Assembly: GCA_021582295.1 (NCBI GenBank)
Contig: CP091137.1
Coordinates: 1,010,001-1,074,000, forward strand
Direction of reading: 5' to 3'
DNA length: 64,000 nucleotides
Source of the DNA: Candidatus Thiovulum stygium
GTDB lineage: Bacteria; Campylobacterota; Campylobacteria; Campylobacterales; Thiovulaceae
Shown here in pieces: positions 1 to 9,954 of this stretch. Within the stretch, counting starts at the first letter, position 1. The number at the start of each line of letters is the position of its first letter. A program made the translations under genes and the position numbers. Below the pieces are notes generated by a model. It did not search any database and was not told the DNA's origin. It was given only the letters and a program-made list of their open reading frames with translations.

Positions 1-1
1 T

Positions 2-52
2 GGTCAAGATTCAGATAGAAGATATCTATTGAATTTAACGATTGGCTGGTAA
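2..52 (+). CDS. C-terminal end of a CDS cut by the window edge (possibly outer-membrane protein)
   Basis: An open frame enters from the left edge and stops with TAA at 50-52, giving the last 16 residues GQDSDRRYLLNLTIGW. A strand of alternating hydrophobic residues ending in a terminal aromatic residue is typical of outer-membrane beta-barrels, so that is the likely class. Too little is visible to name a family. gltX begins 80 bp downstream behind its own promoter-like sequence. Confidence 0.4.
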   Translation, partial: GQDSDRRYLLNLTIGW

Positions 53-87
53 AATATAAAAAATATTTTATTAAAAAATATAGCTGT

Positions 88-99
88 TATAATTATAAT
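88..99 (+). promoter_or_regulatory. Probable -10 region upstream of gltX
   Basis: Two consecutive TATAAT hexamers occupy 88-93 and 94-99, 34-45 bp before the gltX start. No convincing -35 box is visible, which is usual for housekeeping promoters in Campylobacterota. A purine-rich GAGGTGG ribosome binding site precedes the ATG at 133. Confidence 0.4.
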
Positions 100-132
100 C
101 AAAAAATAAGTTAGTAATATAGAGGTGGTTTT

Positions 133-1482
133 ATGATTGTTACTCGTTTCGCACCGAGTCCAACTGGATATTTACATATTGGTGGATTGCGAACAGCTCT
201 TTTTAGTTATCTTTGGGCAAAGAAGAGTGGTGGAAAATTTTTATTGAGAATCGAAGATACTGATCGCAGTAGGCATAATGAAGATGCCGTTAGTGGTATT
301 TTAAAAGCTTTTGAATGGGTTGGAATTAAAAGTGACGAAGAAGTTGTTTATCAATCTGAAAGACAAGATATTTATAATAAATATATAAATATTTTATTGC
401 AAAATGGAAAAGCTTATAAATGTTATATGAGTAAAGATGAACTCGAACAATTACGAGAAGAACAAACTACCCGAAAAGAGAGACCTCGTTATGATGGTCG
501 ATATCGAAATTTTACTGGCACTCCTCCAATTGGTGTTGAACCTGTTATCAGAATTAAAACCCCTGAAACTGGTTCGATAATTGTTCGCGATTTAGTTAAA
601 GGTGATGTTGAATTTTCTATTGAAGATAATCTTGATGATTTTGTAATTGCACGAGCTGATGGAATGCCAACTTATAATTTTGTCGTCGCTATTGATGATG
701 CCGTTATGGGTGTTACTGATGTTATTCGTGGCGATGATCATCTTTCAAATACACCAAAACAAATTGTCGTTTATGAAGCATTAGGCTTTAAAATTCCAAA
801 GTTTTATCATGTTCCAATGATTCATAATGCTGAAGGTAAAAAATTATCTAAAAGAGACGGTGCAACTGATGTTTTGCAATATCGAGAATTAGGTTATTTA
901 CCTGATGCATTGTTAAATTTTTTATTAAGACTTGGTTGGAGTTATCGCGACAAAGAATTATTTTCTCGAAATGAAATGCTTGAACTTTTTGAACCATCTA
1001 ATATTAATAAATCTGCTTCGATTTTTAGTATCGAAAAATTAAATTGGATTAATGGTGAAAAAATTAAAAATTTATCTCAAGACCAATTAGCTAATCTTTC
1101 TGGAATTGAATCTTCACCTGTTATTGATCTTGTTCGCGATCGCTGTTCGACTATTATTGATATAAAAATAGAATCTGAAAAAATTATAAATCAACCTGAA
1201 ATTTATGATGAACAATCTTTAAAAAAGCATTATCGAGATGATAATAAAAAAATATTGAATATTTTTTATGAAAAAATCAAAAATAATAATATTTCTTTGG
1301 CAGAAGCTTTTGCTCAAGTTCTTGAAACTGAAAAAGTTGGAATGGCTAAACTTGCTCAACCTTTAAGAATTGCTCTTGTTGGTGTTGCTCAAAGTCCGTC
1401 AGTTGTTGATGTTATAAATATACTTGGAATAAAAGAAGTTATTTATCGAATTGAGAAATTTTTTGAAAGAATTGAAAAATAA
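133..1482 (+). CDS. gltX: Glutamyl-tRNA synthetase
   Basis: Class I aminoacyl-tRNA synthetase that charges tRNA-Glu (or, for the second copy common in Campylobacterota, tRNA-Gln for later amidation) in the cytoplasm. The 449-residue protein starts with the signature FAPSPTGYLHIGGLRTALF, containing the HIGH-type motif HIGG. The KMSKS-equivalent KLSKRDG lies near residue 240. Length is normal for a bacterial GluRS. Which of the two paralogues this is cannot be decided from the sequence alone. It heads a tight same-strand run (gltX-tal-sppA-OMP-FIST kinase) with one base between its stop and tal, so co-transcription is likely. Confidence 0.96.
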   Translation: MIVTRFAPSPTGYLHIGGLRTALFSYLWAKKSGGKFLLRIEDTDRSRHNEDAVSGILKAFEWVGIKSDEEVVYQSERQDIYNKYINILLQNGKAYKCYMSKDELEQLREEQTTRKERPRYDGRYRNFTGTPPIGVEPVIRIKTPETGSIIVRDLVKGDVEFSIEDNLDDFVIARADGMPTYNFVVAIDDAVMGVTDVIRGDDHLSNTPKQIVVYEALGFKIPKFYHVPMIHNAEGKKLSKRDGATDVLQYRELGYLPDALLNFLLRLGWSYRDKELFSRNEMLELFEPSNINKSASIFSIEKLNWINGEKIKNLSQDQLANLSGIESSPVIDLVRDRCSTIIDIKIESEKIINQPEIYDEQSLKKHYRDDNKKILNIFYEKIKNNNISLAEAFAQVLETEKVGMAKLAQPLRIALVGVAQSPSVVDVINILGIKEVIYRIEKFFERIEK

Positions 1483-1483
1483 A

Positions 1484-2476
1484 ATGGGTCAAAAAGTATT
1501 TTCACTTTGGTTGGATTTTATCGAACGAGGTTTTATTGAAAGTGGCGAATTTAAAAGTTTAATTGATAATAATATTATTCTTGGTGCAACTTCAAATCCA
1601 GCTATATTTCAACAGGCAATTACCTCATCAGATAAGTATTTAAATGATATTAAAAAGCTTAAAAAACTTGGCAAAAGTAATAAAGAGATTTATGAAAATT
1701 TAGCTATTTATGATATTCGCGAAAGTGCAAAAATTTTAGCAAAAATTCATGAAAAAAATAATCTTGATGGTTTCGTTTCGATTGAAGTTGATCCATTTTT
1801 AGCTGATTCTGTTGAAGATACAGTTGAAGAAGCTTTGAGATTATATAAAGAAATTGATATGAAAAATATCATGATTAAAATTCCTGCCACTGAAAGCGGT
1901 TATAAATCTATGGAAAAATTAGCAAAAAATGCTATTTCAGTCAATGCAACTCTGATTTTTTCATTAGAAGAGGCAATTTTATCTGCTGAAGCTATCTCTC
2001 GTGGAATCGAAATGAGCGAAAATAAAAATGTTTCTGCTGTTCTTTCGCTTTTTGTTAGTCGTTTTGATCGTGCAACTGGTTCTAATTTTTTAGGTATTGC
2101 AAATTCATCTCGTGTTTATCGTGAAATCGAATCTCGAAATTATAAAAATATTCGAGTTCTTTTTGCTTCAACTGGTGTCAAAGGCGGAAATTTACCTGTT
2201 GATTATTATATTCACGGTCTTATTGCTCCAAATAGTGTAAATACTGCTCCATTAAATACTATAAAAGGCTATATTAAAAATAGCAAAAATATTAATATAG
2301 CTTTGCCTCTTGAAAAAGAGCGAGAACGAGAAATCTTCGATGAGGTTGCCGAAAATGGTTTTAATATCGATAAATTAACTGTTGATTTAAAACAAGATGG
2401 TCTTAATGCTTTTCAAAACTCTTTAAATGCTATTTTCGAATATATCGAAAATGTAAATATTTCGGAAAAAATTTAA
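1484..2476 (+). CDS. tal: Transaldolase
   Basis: Transaldolase of the non-oxidative pentose phosphate pathway, moving a dihydroxyacetone unit between sugar phosphates. Recognisable blocks are the N-terminal SLWLDFIERGF, GATSNPAIF near residue 35 and IMIKIPATESGYKSM around the Schiff-base lysine (the K of KIPAT). The ATG at 1484 is preferred over an upstream in-frame TTG because it gives the family N-terminus and sits one base after the gltX stop. About 330 residues, normal for the epsilonproteobacterial form. A GATGAGGT octamer lies in frame at 2339 as Asp-Glu-Val. Confidence 0.93.
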   Translation: MGQKVFSLWLDFIERGFIESGEFKSLIDNNIILGATSNPAIFQQAITSSDKYLNDIKKLKKLGKSNKEIYENLAIYDIRESAKILAKIHEKNNLDGFVSIEVDPFLADSVEDTVEEALRLYKEIDMKNIMIKIPATESGYKSMEKLAKNAISVNATLIFSLEEAILSAEAISRGIEMSENKNVSAVLSLFVSRFDRATGSNFLGIANSSRVYREIESRNYKNIRVLFASTGVKGGNLPVDYYIHGLIAPNSVNTAPLNTIKGYIKNSKNINIALPLEKEREREIFDEVAENGFNIDKLTVDLKQDGLNAFQNSLNAIFEYIENVNISEKI

Positions 2477-2479
2477 TAT

Positions 2480-3352
2480 ATGTTTATATTTAATTTTATT
2501 AAAAGATTCTTATTGCTTTTACAAAATTATTTCAAATCATTCTTATTAATCGTTTTTACAATTTGGTTATTTACACCAAGTGATAATAATGAAATTATCA
2601 AAGCTGAATATAACTTAGCTAAAGTTTATATTACTGGCGAAATTATGATTGTTGATAAAATTGTTGAAGAATTACGAGAAATTTATTTTGATGATTCGAT
2701 AAAAGGTGTTTTATTAATTATCGATTCTGGTGGCGGTGCTGTTGATAAATCAGTTGAAATTTCTGATATCGTTAAAAAAATTCGTGAGAAAAAACCTGTT
2801 GTATCTTATGCTTCTGGAACTCTTGCTAGTGGAAGTTTATATTCAGCTATTTGGAGTAATGAAATTATTGCTAATCGCGGTAGTCTCGTTGGTTCAATAG
2901 GTGTTTTATTTAGCGGAATAAATTACGAAAAATTATCAGAATTTCTTGGTATATCTAGTCAAGTATTAAAAATGGGAAAATATAAAGAGAGTGGAACTGC
3001 TTCGCGAGAATGGACAAGTTATGAAAAAGAGGAGTTGCAAAAAATTATGAAAGATACTTATGAAACTTTTGTTTCAGATGTTGCAACAGCTAGAAAACTT
3101 GATATTTCTAAAAAAGATATTTTCGCTGATGCCCATATTTTTACAGCTCGACAAGCTCAAGAAGTTGGTTTAGTTGATTCACTTGGAATTTTATTTGATG
3201 CTGAAGTTCATCTTGAAAATATCGTAAAAAATAGTAATCCTTTATTTATGCCTGTTTGGGAAAAAGAGAGTGAAATGGATAAATTTATTAAAGAGTTTTC
3301 ATCTGAAATTTTTTCTAAAATTTCTCTGTTTTTTGAACCTAGATTAAAATAG
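2480..3352 (+). CDS. sppA: Signal peptide peptidase SppA
   Basis: Membrane-anchored serine protease of family S49 that degrades cleaved signal peptides. There is an N-terminal membrane anchor (residues ~8-31), then a ClpP-like fold with LLIIDSGGGAV and the nucleophile context ASGTLASGSLYSA (Ser near 117). The general-base lysine lies in GKYKESG near 167-169. At 290 residues it is the short single-domain form. It lies three bases after tal and 14 bases before the next gene, so it belongs to the same transcript. Confidence 0.92.
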   Translation: MFIFNFIKRFLLLLQNYFKSFLLIVFTIWLFTPSDNNEIIKAEYNLAKVYITGEIMIVDKIVEELREIYFDDSIKGVLLIIDSGGGAVDKSVEISDIVKKIREKKPVVSYASGTLASGSLYSAIWSNEIIANRGSLVGSIGVLFSGINYEKLSEFLGISSQVLKMGKYKESGTASREWTSYEKEELQKIMKDTYETFVSDVATARKLDISKKDIFADAHIFTARQAQEVGLVDSLGILFDAEVHLENIVKNSNPLFMPVWEKESEMDKFIKEFSSEIFSKISLFFEPRLK

Positions 3353-3366
3353 AACATAGTATTAAA

Positions 3367-3963
3367 ATGAAAAAAATAAGTATATTTGCACTTATTATAA
3401 CACTTTCTCTTTTTGGAGAGAGTGATTTTAATCTTAATGATGAGGTCGAAACTGAAATTAGCAATAAAACTGAAAAGCAAATTGTTTCGATCGAATTTGG
3501 TTTTGGAACTATTTCGAGACTTGAAGCTGATACGATTTCTAAAAGTAGTTCTATTGACAAAGATGTAAAAATCACTGGAATTAAATTAGGTGCTGAAGAT
3601 ATAGGTCTGAGACTATTTTTATCGTATCGACCTATTGTTGTTGAAAATACTTTTACAAATAGTTTTGGAATAGAACTTGACTCTACAATTGATTTAAATA
3701 ATAAAATTAAATTTTTTTATGGTATATCTCTTGGAACTATAATTTATAAGATAGTTGATAAAAATGATACATTTTCGTTTGATAAAAAAGCTACTGGCTA
3801 TTATGGTTTAGAAGGTGGTTTTATTTTTAATATTTTAGAAAATATAGAACTAGAAAGTGGTATGAGATATATGATTACTAATTTAAATGACTCTTCGGCT
3901 GATACAAGCTATATGTTCGATCAATATATGAATTATTATTTAGCTTTAAATTTTAAATATTAG
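3367..3963 (+). CDS. Exported hypothetical protein, probable outer-membrane beta-barrel
   Basis: 198 residues with a clear signal peptide (MKKISIFALIITLSLFG). The mature part is rich in alternating aromatic/polar strands (LGLRLFLSY-like, KIKFFYGISLGT, GYYGLEGGFIF) and ends in an aromatic strand (YYLALNFKY), as in small outer-membrane porin-like proteins. No enzyme motif is visible and I cannot name the family. The acidic N-terminal region (NLNDEVETE) carries one GATGAGGT octamer at 3439. It sits between sppA and the FIST kinase with short gaps, so it is probably co-transcribed. Confidence 0.6.
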   Translation: MKKISIFALIITLSLFGESDFNLNDEVETEISNKTEKQIVSIEFGFGTISRLEADTISKSSSIDKDVKITGIKLGAEDIGLRLFLSYRPIVVENTFTNSFGIELDSTIDLNNKIKFFYGISLGTIIYKIVDKNDTFSFDKKATGYYGLEGGFIFNILENIELESGMRYMITNLNDSSADTSYMFDQYMNYYLALNFKY

Positions 3964-3972
3964 GATATAAAA

Positions 3973-6000
3973 ATGATTAAAAGTTATAATGGAAGTTTTA
4001 AAAACATAGAAGAACTTGAAAGATTTTTAGATAAAAAACAGACTAAAATTAAAGAAAATCATCAGTTATTAATACAAGTTTTTACTGGCATAATAAGTAA
4101 AAAGATAATTTTAGATATTCAAAATAGTATTAAGTTATATTTCCCAAAAGCTATCTTGATCGGTGCAACAACTGATGGTGAAATTGTTGATGGCGAAATT
4201 TATAAAAAAACTATAGCTATATCTTTAACAACTTTTGAAAATTCGATTCTATATAGTGGTAGTTTTGAAAATCGAGATCATTTTTATACTGGTCAGCGAA
4301 TCGCTAAAAAACTTGCAAAAGATAGCACAAAAGTAGTAATTATTTTATCTGATGGTATTTTTACAAATGGTGAAGAACTATTAAAAGGTTTCGCTTCTAT
4401 TAATCGTTCTGTAATTATTGCTGGTGGAATGGCTGGAGATAATGGCGAACTTAAAGAGACTTTTGTCTTTAATAATAATGAAATTTTTTCTAAGGGTGCT
4501 GTTGCCGTTGGAATCGTTAATGAACATTTAAAAGTTTTTAATCAATATAATTTTGGTTGGTTGCCTTTTGGCGAAAAATTTCAAGTTACAAATGCTCAAG
4601 AAAATATAGTCTATTCAATAGATAATATTCGTCCCGTCAAAATTTATGAAAAATATTTAGGTCTTGAAATCGCTTCAAAATTACCTATTGTAGGAATTGA
4701 ATTTCCTCTTATAAAAATTGGTAATCATGGAGTTAATGTCGCAAGAGCTGTTCTCGGAAAATCAGATGGAGGCACTTTACAATTTGCTGGAAATTTATCA
4801 AATGGTGAAACTGTTCAAATTGGAGTTGGTGATTTAGATACGATTTTAAGTCAATCTAAAGATAATTTACTTCAATATATTAATAAATCAGTAGAAACTA
4901 CTTTTATCTATTCATGTATGGCTAGAAGAAGATTTTTATATAATAGTATAAATCTTGAAGTTAGACCTTTTAATAGTATTTCTCGAAATGTTGGTTTTTT
5001 TACAAATGGTGAATTTTTCTCATCACAAGATTCAAATGGCGACATGGTTTATCATCTTATGAATCAAACTTTAACAACTATATCTATTGCAGAAGAAAAT
5101 ATTAGTTTTGTAAAAAAATATGAAATTGATCGAGAAATAGCAAATTTTCAAAATTATACTTCTAATACTACAAAAGCAATCTCATATTTAACAAATGCTG
5201 TTTTAAAAGATATCGAAAAAGCTGTTAAAGATAAAGAAAATATTGCAAAACAATTTGAAGTTAATATCGAAAAAGAGATTGCAAAAAATCGTGAAAAAGA
5301 TGAACTGATTTTTAATCAATATAAATTAGTTCATCAATGGAAACAATCGTGGATACAACCGTTATCTAATATTTTAGCTATAACTTCTGCTTGTAAATTA
5401 CAAATAGCTTTAGATAAATTTGATATTGATACAGATGATCGCAAAAATGATTTTTTCAATATGTTAAATAACAATATGAGTAAAATTGAACAATCTGTTG
5501 ATTTTTTATCAAAGACAATAGATAATTTTAGAAGATTTTATAAAGAAGATATTGGATTAGAATCTATTTTTCTTATGGAATTATTAGAGCATAGTTTGAC
5601 TTTTATAAATGAACAAAATATTAAATTTAATTTTAATTGTAATGAAAATATAAAATTAAAAGTATATTCAAATCAAATTATTCAAGTAATTTTGAATATT
5701 ATTAATAATTCTGTTGAAGCTATTAAAGATTTAAAAATTTCTAACGGTAAAATAATATTTGAATGTTCAAAAGATGAAAAATTTATATATTTAGATATAA
5801 GTGATAATGGTGGCGGAATACCAGAAAATAATTTAGCTTATATTTTTGATAAAGATTTTACTACTAAAAAAGATAAAGGTGGTAGCGGTTTAGGTTTATA
5901 TATGTCAAAGCTAATTATAGAAACCAAATGTAAAGGTCATATAAAAGCTTTTAATATAGAAAATGGTGTAAAATTCAGAATTATCTTACCAATTCTTTAA
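3973..6000 (+). CDS. FIST-domain sensor histidine kinase
   Basis: A 675-residue soluble two-component sensor. Residues ~20-370 form FIST-N and FIST-C domains (IILSDG, AGGMAGD, FSSQDSNGDMVYHL), a sensor module known mainly in Campylobacterota and thought to bind small ligands. A coiled region follows (~400-450). The dimerisation/phosphoacceptor helix has His454 in HQWKQSWIQPLSNI. The ATPase domain shows NIINNSVEAI (N box), DNGGGIP (G1) and GGSGLGLYMSK (G2). No transmembrane segment is seen, so it should sense a cytoplasmic signal. No cognate response regulator is adjacent, so its partner is unknown. Confidence 0.9.
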   Translation: MIKSYNGSFKNIEELERFLDKKQTKIKENHQLLIQVFTGIISKKIILDIQNSIKLYFPKAILIGATTDGEIVDGEIYKKTIAISLTTFENSILYSGSFENRDHFYTGQRIAKKLAKDSTKVVIILSDGIFTNGEELLKGFASINRSVIIAGGMAGDNGELKETFVFNNNEIFSKGAVAVGIVNEHLKVFNQYNFGWLPFGEKFQVTNAQENIVYSIDNIRPVKIYEKYLGLEIASKLPIVGIEFPLIKIGNHGVNVARAVLGKSDGGTLQFAGNLSNGETVQIGVGDLDTILSQSKDNLLQYINKSVETTFIYSCMARRRFLYNSINLEVRPFNSISRNVGFFTNGEFFSSQDSNGDMVYHLMNQTLTTISIAEENISFVKKYEIDREIANFQNYTSNTTKAISYLTNAVLKDIEKAVKDKENIAKQFEVNIEKEIAKNREKDELIFNQYKLVHQWKQSWIQPLSNILAITSACKLQIALDKFDIDTDDRKNDFFNMLNNNMSKIEQSVDFLSKTIDNFRRFYKEDIGLESIFLMELLEHSLTFINEQNIKFNFNCNENIKLKVYSNQIIQVILNIINNSVEAIKDLKISNGKIIFECSKDEKFIYLDISDNGGGIPENNLAYIFDKDFTTKKDKGGSGLGLYMSKLIIETKCKGHIKAFNIENGVKFRIILPIL

Positions 6001-6021
6001 GACTTCAATTCATCTAAACCA

Positions 6022-6030
6022 TGCTAAAAT
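6022..6030 (+). promoter_or_regulatory. Extended -10 element before acpP
   Basis: TGCTAAAAT reads as an extended -10 box (TGN-TAAAAT) 37 bp before the acpP start. It supports separate transcription of the highly expressed acyl carrier protein gene. No -35 box is obvious. Confidence 0.35.
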
Positions 6031-6067
6031 TCATTAATTTTTTTAAAATAATCAAGGAGAGATACAA

Positions 6068-6298
6068 ATGGCTCTATTCGACGAAGTAGCAGAAGTAGTT
6101 GCAGAACAACTAGGTATTAACAAAAGTGAAATTAAACTTGAATCAAGATTTACTGAAGATTTAGGTGCTGATAGTCTTGATATTGTTGAACTTGTTATGG
6201 CTCTTGAAGAAAAATTTGATATTGAAATTCCAGATGAAAAAGCTGAAAGTATCAAAACAGTTAAAAGTGCAATAGCATATATCGAAGCAAATAAATAA
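6068..6298 (+). CDS. acpP: Acyl carrier protein
   Basis: Carries growing acyl chains in fatty-acid synthesis on a phosphopantetheine arm attached to the Ser of [18 protein letters not shown]. 76 residues, acidic, fully conventional. A strong ribosome binding site (AAGGAGAG) lies 5 bases before the ATG. fabF follows after a strong hairpin, the usual acpP-fabF order. Confidence 0.97.
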   Translation: MALFDEVAEVVAEQLGINKSEIKLESRFTEDLGADSLDIVELVMALEEKFDIEIPDEKAESIKTVKSAIAYIEANK

Positions 6299-6325
6299 TT
6301 TTTAATATACAAATCACTTCCAATA

Positions 6326-6369
6326 ATCTAAACTTTTATAAATATCATCTATCTTATAAAAGTTTAGAT
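6326..6369 (+). terminator. Hairpin after acpP
   Basis: A perfect 16-bp inverted repeat (6326-6341 with 6354-6369, 12-nt loop) lies between acpP and fabF, followed by an A/T-rich run. It probably terminates or attenuates the abundant acpP message so that fabF is made at a lower level, or protects the mRNA 3' end. Confidence 0.6.
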
Positions 6370-6430
6370 CAAATAATAATTTTTCATACAAAACAAAAAA
6401 AGAAGAAAAATAAAGGCAAAGATAAATTAA

Positions 6431-7660
6431 ATGAGAAGAGTAGTTGTTACTGGAATTGGAATGATCAACTCTCTTGGAAATGATAAAGAGAGTTCATTTA
6501 ATAAAATAATTAATGGTGAAACTGGAATTGAATATATAACTCTATTTGATACTACTGAACATTCTGTAAAAATAGCTGGTGAAGTAAAAAATTTTGACCC
6601 AAAAGATATTATAAATCCAAAAGAAGTTAAAAAAGCAGATAGATTTATACATTTAGGTATAAAAGCATCACAAGAAGCTATGGCTGATGCTAATTTTAAT
6701 AAAAATGAAATAGATTTTGATAGATTTGGAATAAATTCAGCCTCTGGAATTGGAGGTTTGCCAAATATTGAAAAAAATTCACTTGTCGCTGAAGATAGTT
6801 CTCCGAAAAAAATATCTCCATTTTTTATTCCTTCAGCTTTAGTAAATATGTTAGGAGGCTTTGTTTCAATTGAACATGGCTTAAAAGGACCTAATTTATC
6901 AAGTGTTACAGCCTGTGCTGCTGGAACTCACGGAATTATCGAAGCTACAAAAACGATTATGTTGGGTGGAGCAGATAGAATGTTAGTTATATCTGCAGAG
7001 TCTGCTATCTGTTCAGTTGGAATAGGTGGTTTCGCTTCAATGAAAGCATTATCAACTAGAAATGATGAACCTCATCGAGCCTCAAGACCTTTTGATGCTG
7101 AACGAGATGGTTTTGTTATGGGTGAAGGTGCTGGTGCTTTAGTTTTAGAAGATTATGAATTCGCAATTAAACGAGGAGCTAAAATTTATGGTGAAATTAT
7201 AGGTTTTGGTGAAAGTGGAGATGCAAATCATATTACTATGCCAGTTGTTGATGGACCATATAGAGCTATGAAATCTGCTGTTGAAATGGCAAAAAGAGTA
7301 GTTGGTGAAAATTTAAAAATAGATTATATAAATGCTCACGGAACTAGCACTCCAGCAAATGATAAAAATGAAAGCACAGCTATTAAAATGCTCTTTGGAG
7401 ATAATATTCCTCCTGTAAGTTCAACAAAAGGTCAAACAGGTCATTGTCTCGGTGCCGCTGGTGGTATTGAAGCTGTTATTTGTCTTATGGCAATGGAACG
7501 AAATATTATTCCTCCAACTATAAATTATGAAAATAAAGATCCTGATTGTGATTTGGATTATGTGCCAAATTTAGCAAGAGAGAGCAAATTAAATATCGTA
7601 ATGAGTAACTCTTTTGGTTTCGGTGGAACTAACGGAGTTGTTATTTTTAGAAAAGTTTAG
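6431..7660 (+). CDS. fabF: 3-oxoacyl-[acyl-carrier-protein] synthase II
   Basis: Condensing enzyme that elongates acyl-ACP with malonyl-ACP. The catalytic Cys is in [12 protein letters not shown] and the two active-site His are in [12 protein letters not shown] and [11 protein letters not shown]. The C-terminal [10 protein letters not shown] block is intact. 409 residues, normal length. It is followed one base later by accA, coupling two fatty-acid genes. An ACCTCATC octamer at 7069 falls in Glu-Pro-His codons. Confidence 0.96.
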   Translation: MRRVVVTGIGMINSLGNDKESSFNKIINGETGIEYITLFDTTEHSVKIAGEVKNFDPKDIINPKEVKKADRFIHLGIKASQEAMADANFNKNEIDFDRFGINSASGIGGLPNIEKNSLVAEDSSPKKISPFFIPSALVNMLGGFVSIEHGLKGPNLSSVTACAAGTHGIIEATKTIMLGGADRMLVISAESAICSVGIGGFASMKALSTRNDEPHRASRPFDAERDGFVMGEGAGALVLEDYEFAIKRGAKIYGEIIGFGESGDANHITMPVVDGPYRAMKSAVEMAKRVVGENLKIDYINAHGTSTPANDKNESTAIKMLFGDNIPPVSSTKGQTGHCLGAAGGIEAVICLMAMERNIIPPTINYENKDPDCDLDYVPNLARESKLNIVMSNSFGFGGTNGVVIFRKV

Positions 7661-7661
7661 A

Positions 7662-8702
7662 ATGGCACTATATTTAGATTTTGAAGAAAAGTTAAAAACT
7701 ATTCAAGATTCGATTATTTCTGCAAAATTAAGAAATGACCTTCCAGCAGTTGAAATTCTTCACGGAGAATTATCAAAAGAGGTCGAAAAAGTATTTTCAT
7801 CACTAACTCCTTATCAAAAATTACAACTTGCAAGACATTCAGATAGACCATATGCAATGGACTATATTAGATTAATAATGAATAATGCTTATGAATTACA
7901 TGGTGATAGACATTATAGTGATGATAAATCTATTGTTGGATTTATAGGTTATATCGGAGAATATCGTTTTATGGTAATCGGCGAACAAAAAGGTCGAGGC
8001 ACAAAAAATAAGATTATGCGAAATTTTGGAATGCCACATCCTGAAGGTTATCGCAAAGCTTTACGATTATCTAAAATGGCTGAAAAATTTAATATGCCTG
8101 TTTTATTTTTAGTTGATACTCCAGGAGCTTATCCCGGACTTGGAGCTGAAGAACGAAATCAAAGTGAAGCAATTGCAAGGAATCTTCTTGAATTATCACG
8201 ATTAAAAGTTCCAACTATAGCCATTGTTATCGGCGAAGGTGGTAGTGGTGGAGCTTTAGCCGTTGGAGTTGCAGATCGTCTCGCAATGATGAGGTATTCT
8301 GTTTTTTCTGTTATTTCACCTGAAGGTTGTGCCGTAATTTTATGGAATGATCCTTCAATGGTTGAAACAGCAACTCAAGCTCTGAAAATTACAGCTGAAG
8401 ATTTACATAAGCTTAAATTAATAGATCATATTATTGAAGAACCAATGATAGGAGCTCATCGAGAAAGAGAATTAACTGCTGAAATTTTAAAACAATATGT
8501 AATAGAACAGTATCGCGAATTATCTTTAAATTCAGTTGAACAATTATTAGAAAATAGATATAAAAGACTTATATCTATGGGAGAATTTGAAGATAATTTT
8601 GAAGTAAAATTAAATGAGATCGCATTAAATATAAACAGCTCATTGCAACAAAAAGAAGAAATAGAAATTATTGGAATAACTGGAGAAGAGGAGAGTTTGT
8701 AA
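7662..8702 (+). CDS. accA: Acetyl-CoA carboxylase carboxyltransferase subunit alpha
   Basis: Alpha half of the carboxyltransferase that transfers CO2 from carboxybiotin to acetyl-CoA, making malonyl-CoA. Visible blocks are [41 protein letters not shown] and [10 protein letters not shown]. The ATG at 7662 is chosen because it gives the family start [11 protein letters not shown] and directly follows fabF; the longer frame overlaps fabF. About 346 residues, with a C-terminal extension somewhat longer than usual. The octamer GATGAGGT at 8288 here reads Met-Met-Arg, using the rare codon AGG. Confidence 0.95.
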   Translation: MALYLDFEEKLKTIQDSIISAKLRNDLPAVEILHGELSKEVEKVFSSLTPYQKLQLARHSDRPYAMDYIRLIMNNAYELHGDRHYSDDKSIVGFIGYIGEYRFMVIGEQKGRGTKNKIMRNFGMPHPEGYRKALRLSKMAEKFNMPVLFLVDTPGAYPGLGAEERNQSEAIARNLLELSRLKVPTIAIVIGEGGSGGALAVGVADRLAMMRYSVFSVISPEGCAVILWNDPSMVETATQALKITAEDLHKLKLIDHIIEEPMIGAHRERELTAEILKQYVIEQYRELSLNSVEQLLENRYKRLISMGEFEDNFEVKLNEIALNINSSLQQKEEIEIIGITGEEESL

Positions 8703-8704
8703 TT

Positions 8705-9214
8705 ATGGAAAATAGAAAATTTGATTTTGTATCGATAGTAATGGGAAGCAAATCTGATTATACGATAATGAAAAATAGTTCTGATACACTTGTTAAGTTT
8801 GGTGTTAAATTTGAATTAATTGTATCATCAGCTCATCGAAGTCCAGAAAGAACAAAAAGTTATATTCGTGAAGCTGAAAATAAAGGTGCAAAAGTATTTA
8901 TCGCAGCTGCTGGAATGGCTGCACATCTTGCTGGTGCAATCGCATCTGTAACAACAAAACCTGTTATCGGAGTTCCAATGGATGCAAGTTCGCTTGGTGG
9001 AAATGATGCACTTTTATCAACAGTTCAAATGCCTGGTGGAATGCCAGTTGCAACAGTTGCTATTGGCAAAGCTGGAGCAGTAAATGCCGCTTATTTAGCT
9101 ATGCAAATTTTAGCTCTAAATGATAGTGAATTAGCCGAAAAATTACGAGAAGACCGAATTTTACAAAGCAAAAAAGTTGAAGCTGATTCACGAGAAATAG
9201 AGGTTATTCTATAA
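8705..9214 (+). CDS. purE: N5-carboxyaminoimidazole ribonucleotide mutase
   Basis: Converts N5-CAIR to CAIR in purine synthesis. Class I PurE motifs are clear: VMGSKSDYTIM, SSAHRSPERT, AAGMAAHLAG and GVPMDASSLGGNDALLSTVQMP. 169 residues, normal. It starts three bases after accA and six bases before flgH, so it is probably part of a fabF-accA-purE-flgH transcript. Confidence 0.95.
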   Translation: MENRKFDFVSIVMGSKSDYTIMKNSSDTLVKFGVKFELIVSSAHRSPERTKSYIREAENKGAKVFIAAAGMAAHLAGAIASVTTKPVIGVPMDASSLGGNDALLSTVQMPGGMPVATVAIGKAGAVNAAYLAMQILALNDSELAEKLREDRILQSKKVEADSREIEVIL

Positions 9215-9219
9215 AAAAT

Positions 9220-9900
9220 ATGCGACATATTTCGATAGTAGTCGCTATAATAATTTTTTCAGGTTGTGCAGAAAAAATGAAACCTCATATTGATTTTGCA
9301 CCTCCTGCTTATGTCGAAGAGCTTCCAGCTCAAGAAGATGATACAGATGAACCAAATGCAGGAAGTCTTTTTGGTCGAGGCAAAAATCCGCTATTTAGCG
9401 ATCGAAAAGCTATGCAAGTTAATGATATTTTAACTGTTAAAATCGCTGAAACTTCAACTGCTTCATCAACAACTCAAAAAAATTTATCAAAAGTTAATAA
9501 TGGTAGTTTAGGAGGTGGTCTTTTCACTGGAACTGGTTTAAGTGCCTTAAATACAGCTACTAATATTTCTTTAGAAAATACAAGTGAAAGTTCATTTACT
9601 GGAAAAGGAACTGCTCTTCGAGATGAACGTTTTGAGACGATTATTACTGCTAGAGTTATAAAAATTTTAAATAATGGAAACTATTTTATTGATGGTTCAA
9701 AGGAACTTTTAATTAATGGTGAAAAGCAAATAGTTAAAGTAAGTGGAGTTGTTAGTCCATATAAAATTGGTGCTAATAATGAGATAGATTCTAAATATAT
9801 AGCTGATGCTAAAATTCAATATATTACTCAAGGTGATCTTGATCAAGGTGTTCAAAGAGGTTGGTTATCGAGATTTTTCAATACAATTTGGCCATTTTAA
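9220..9900 (+). CDS. flgH: Flagellar L-ring lipoprotein FlgH
   Basis: Outer-membrane lipoprotein forming the L-ring bushing around the flagellar rod. The signal peptide ends in a lipobox (IFSGC, Cys19). The core shows SLFGRGKNPLFSDRKAMQVNDILTV (given in part here: VNDILTVKIAETST), RVIKILNNGNYFIDGSKELLINGE and the C-terminal DLDQGVQRGWLSRFF. 226 residues, normal. This indicates a motile organism. It ends at a bidirectional terminator facing mgtE. Confidence 0.93.
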   Translation: MRHISIVVAIIIFSGCAEKMKPHIDFAPPAYVEELPAQEDDTDEPNAGSLFGRGKNPLFSDRKAMQVNDILTVKIAETSTASSTTQKNLSKVNNGSLGGGLFTGTGLSALNTATNISLENTSESSFTGKGTALRDERFETIITARVIKILNNGNYFIDGSKELLINGEKQIVKVSGVVSPYKIGANNEIDSKYIADAKIQYITQGDLDQGVQRGWLSRFFNTIWPF

Positions 9901-9915
9901 TTAAATTATAAAATA

Positions 9916-9945
9916 AGATTCCTATTGTTATATTAATAGGAATCT
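9916..9945. terminator. Bidirectional terminator between flgH and mgtE
   Basis: A perfect 11-bp stem (9916-9926 with 9935-9945, 8-nt loop) sits between two convergent genes, with A/T runs on both sides, so it can serve both directions. Confidence 0.7.
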
Positions 9946-9954
9946 ATTATTAAA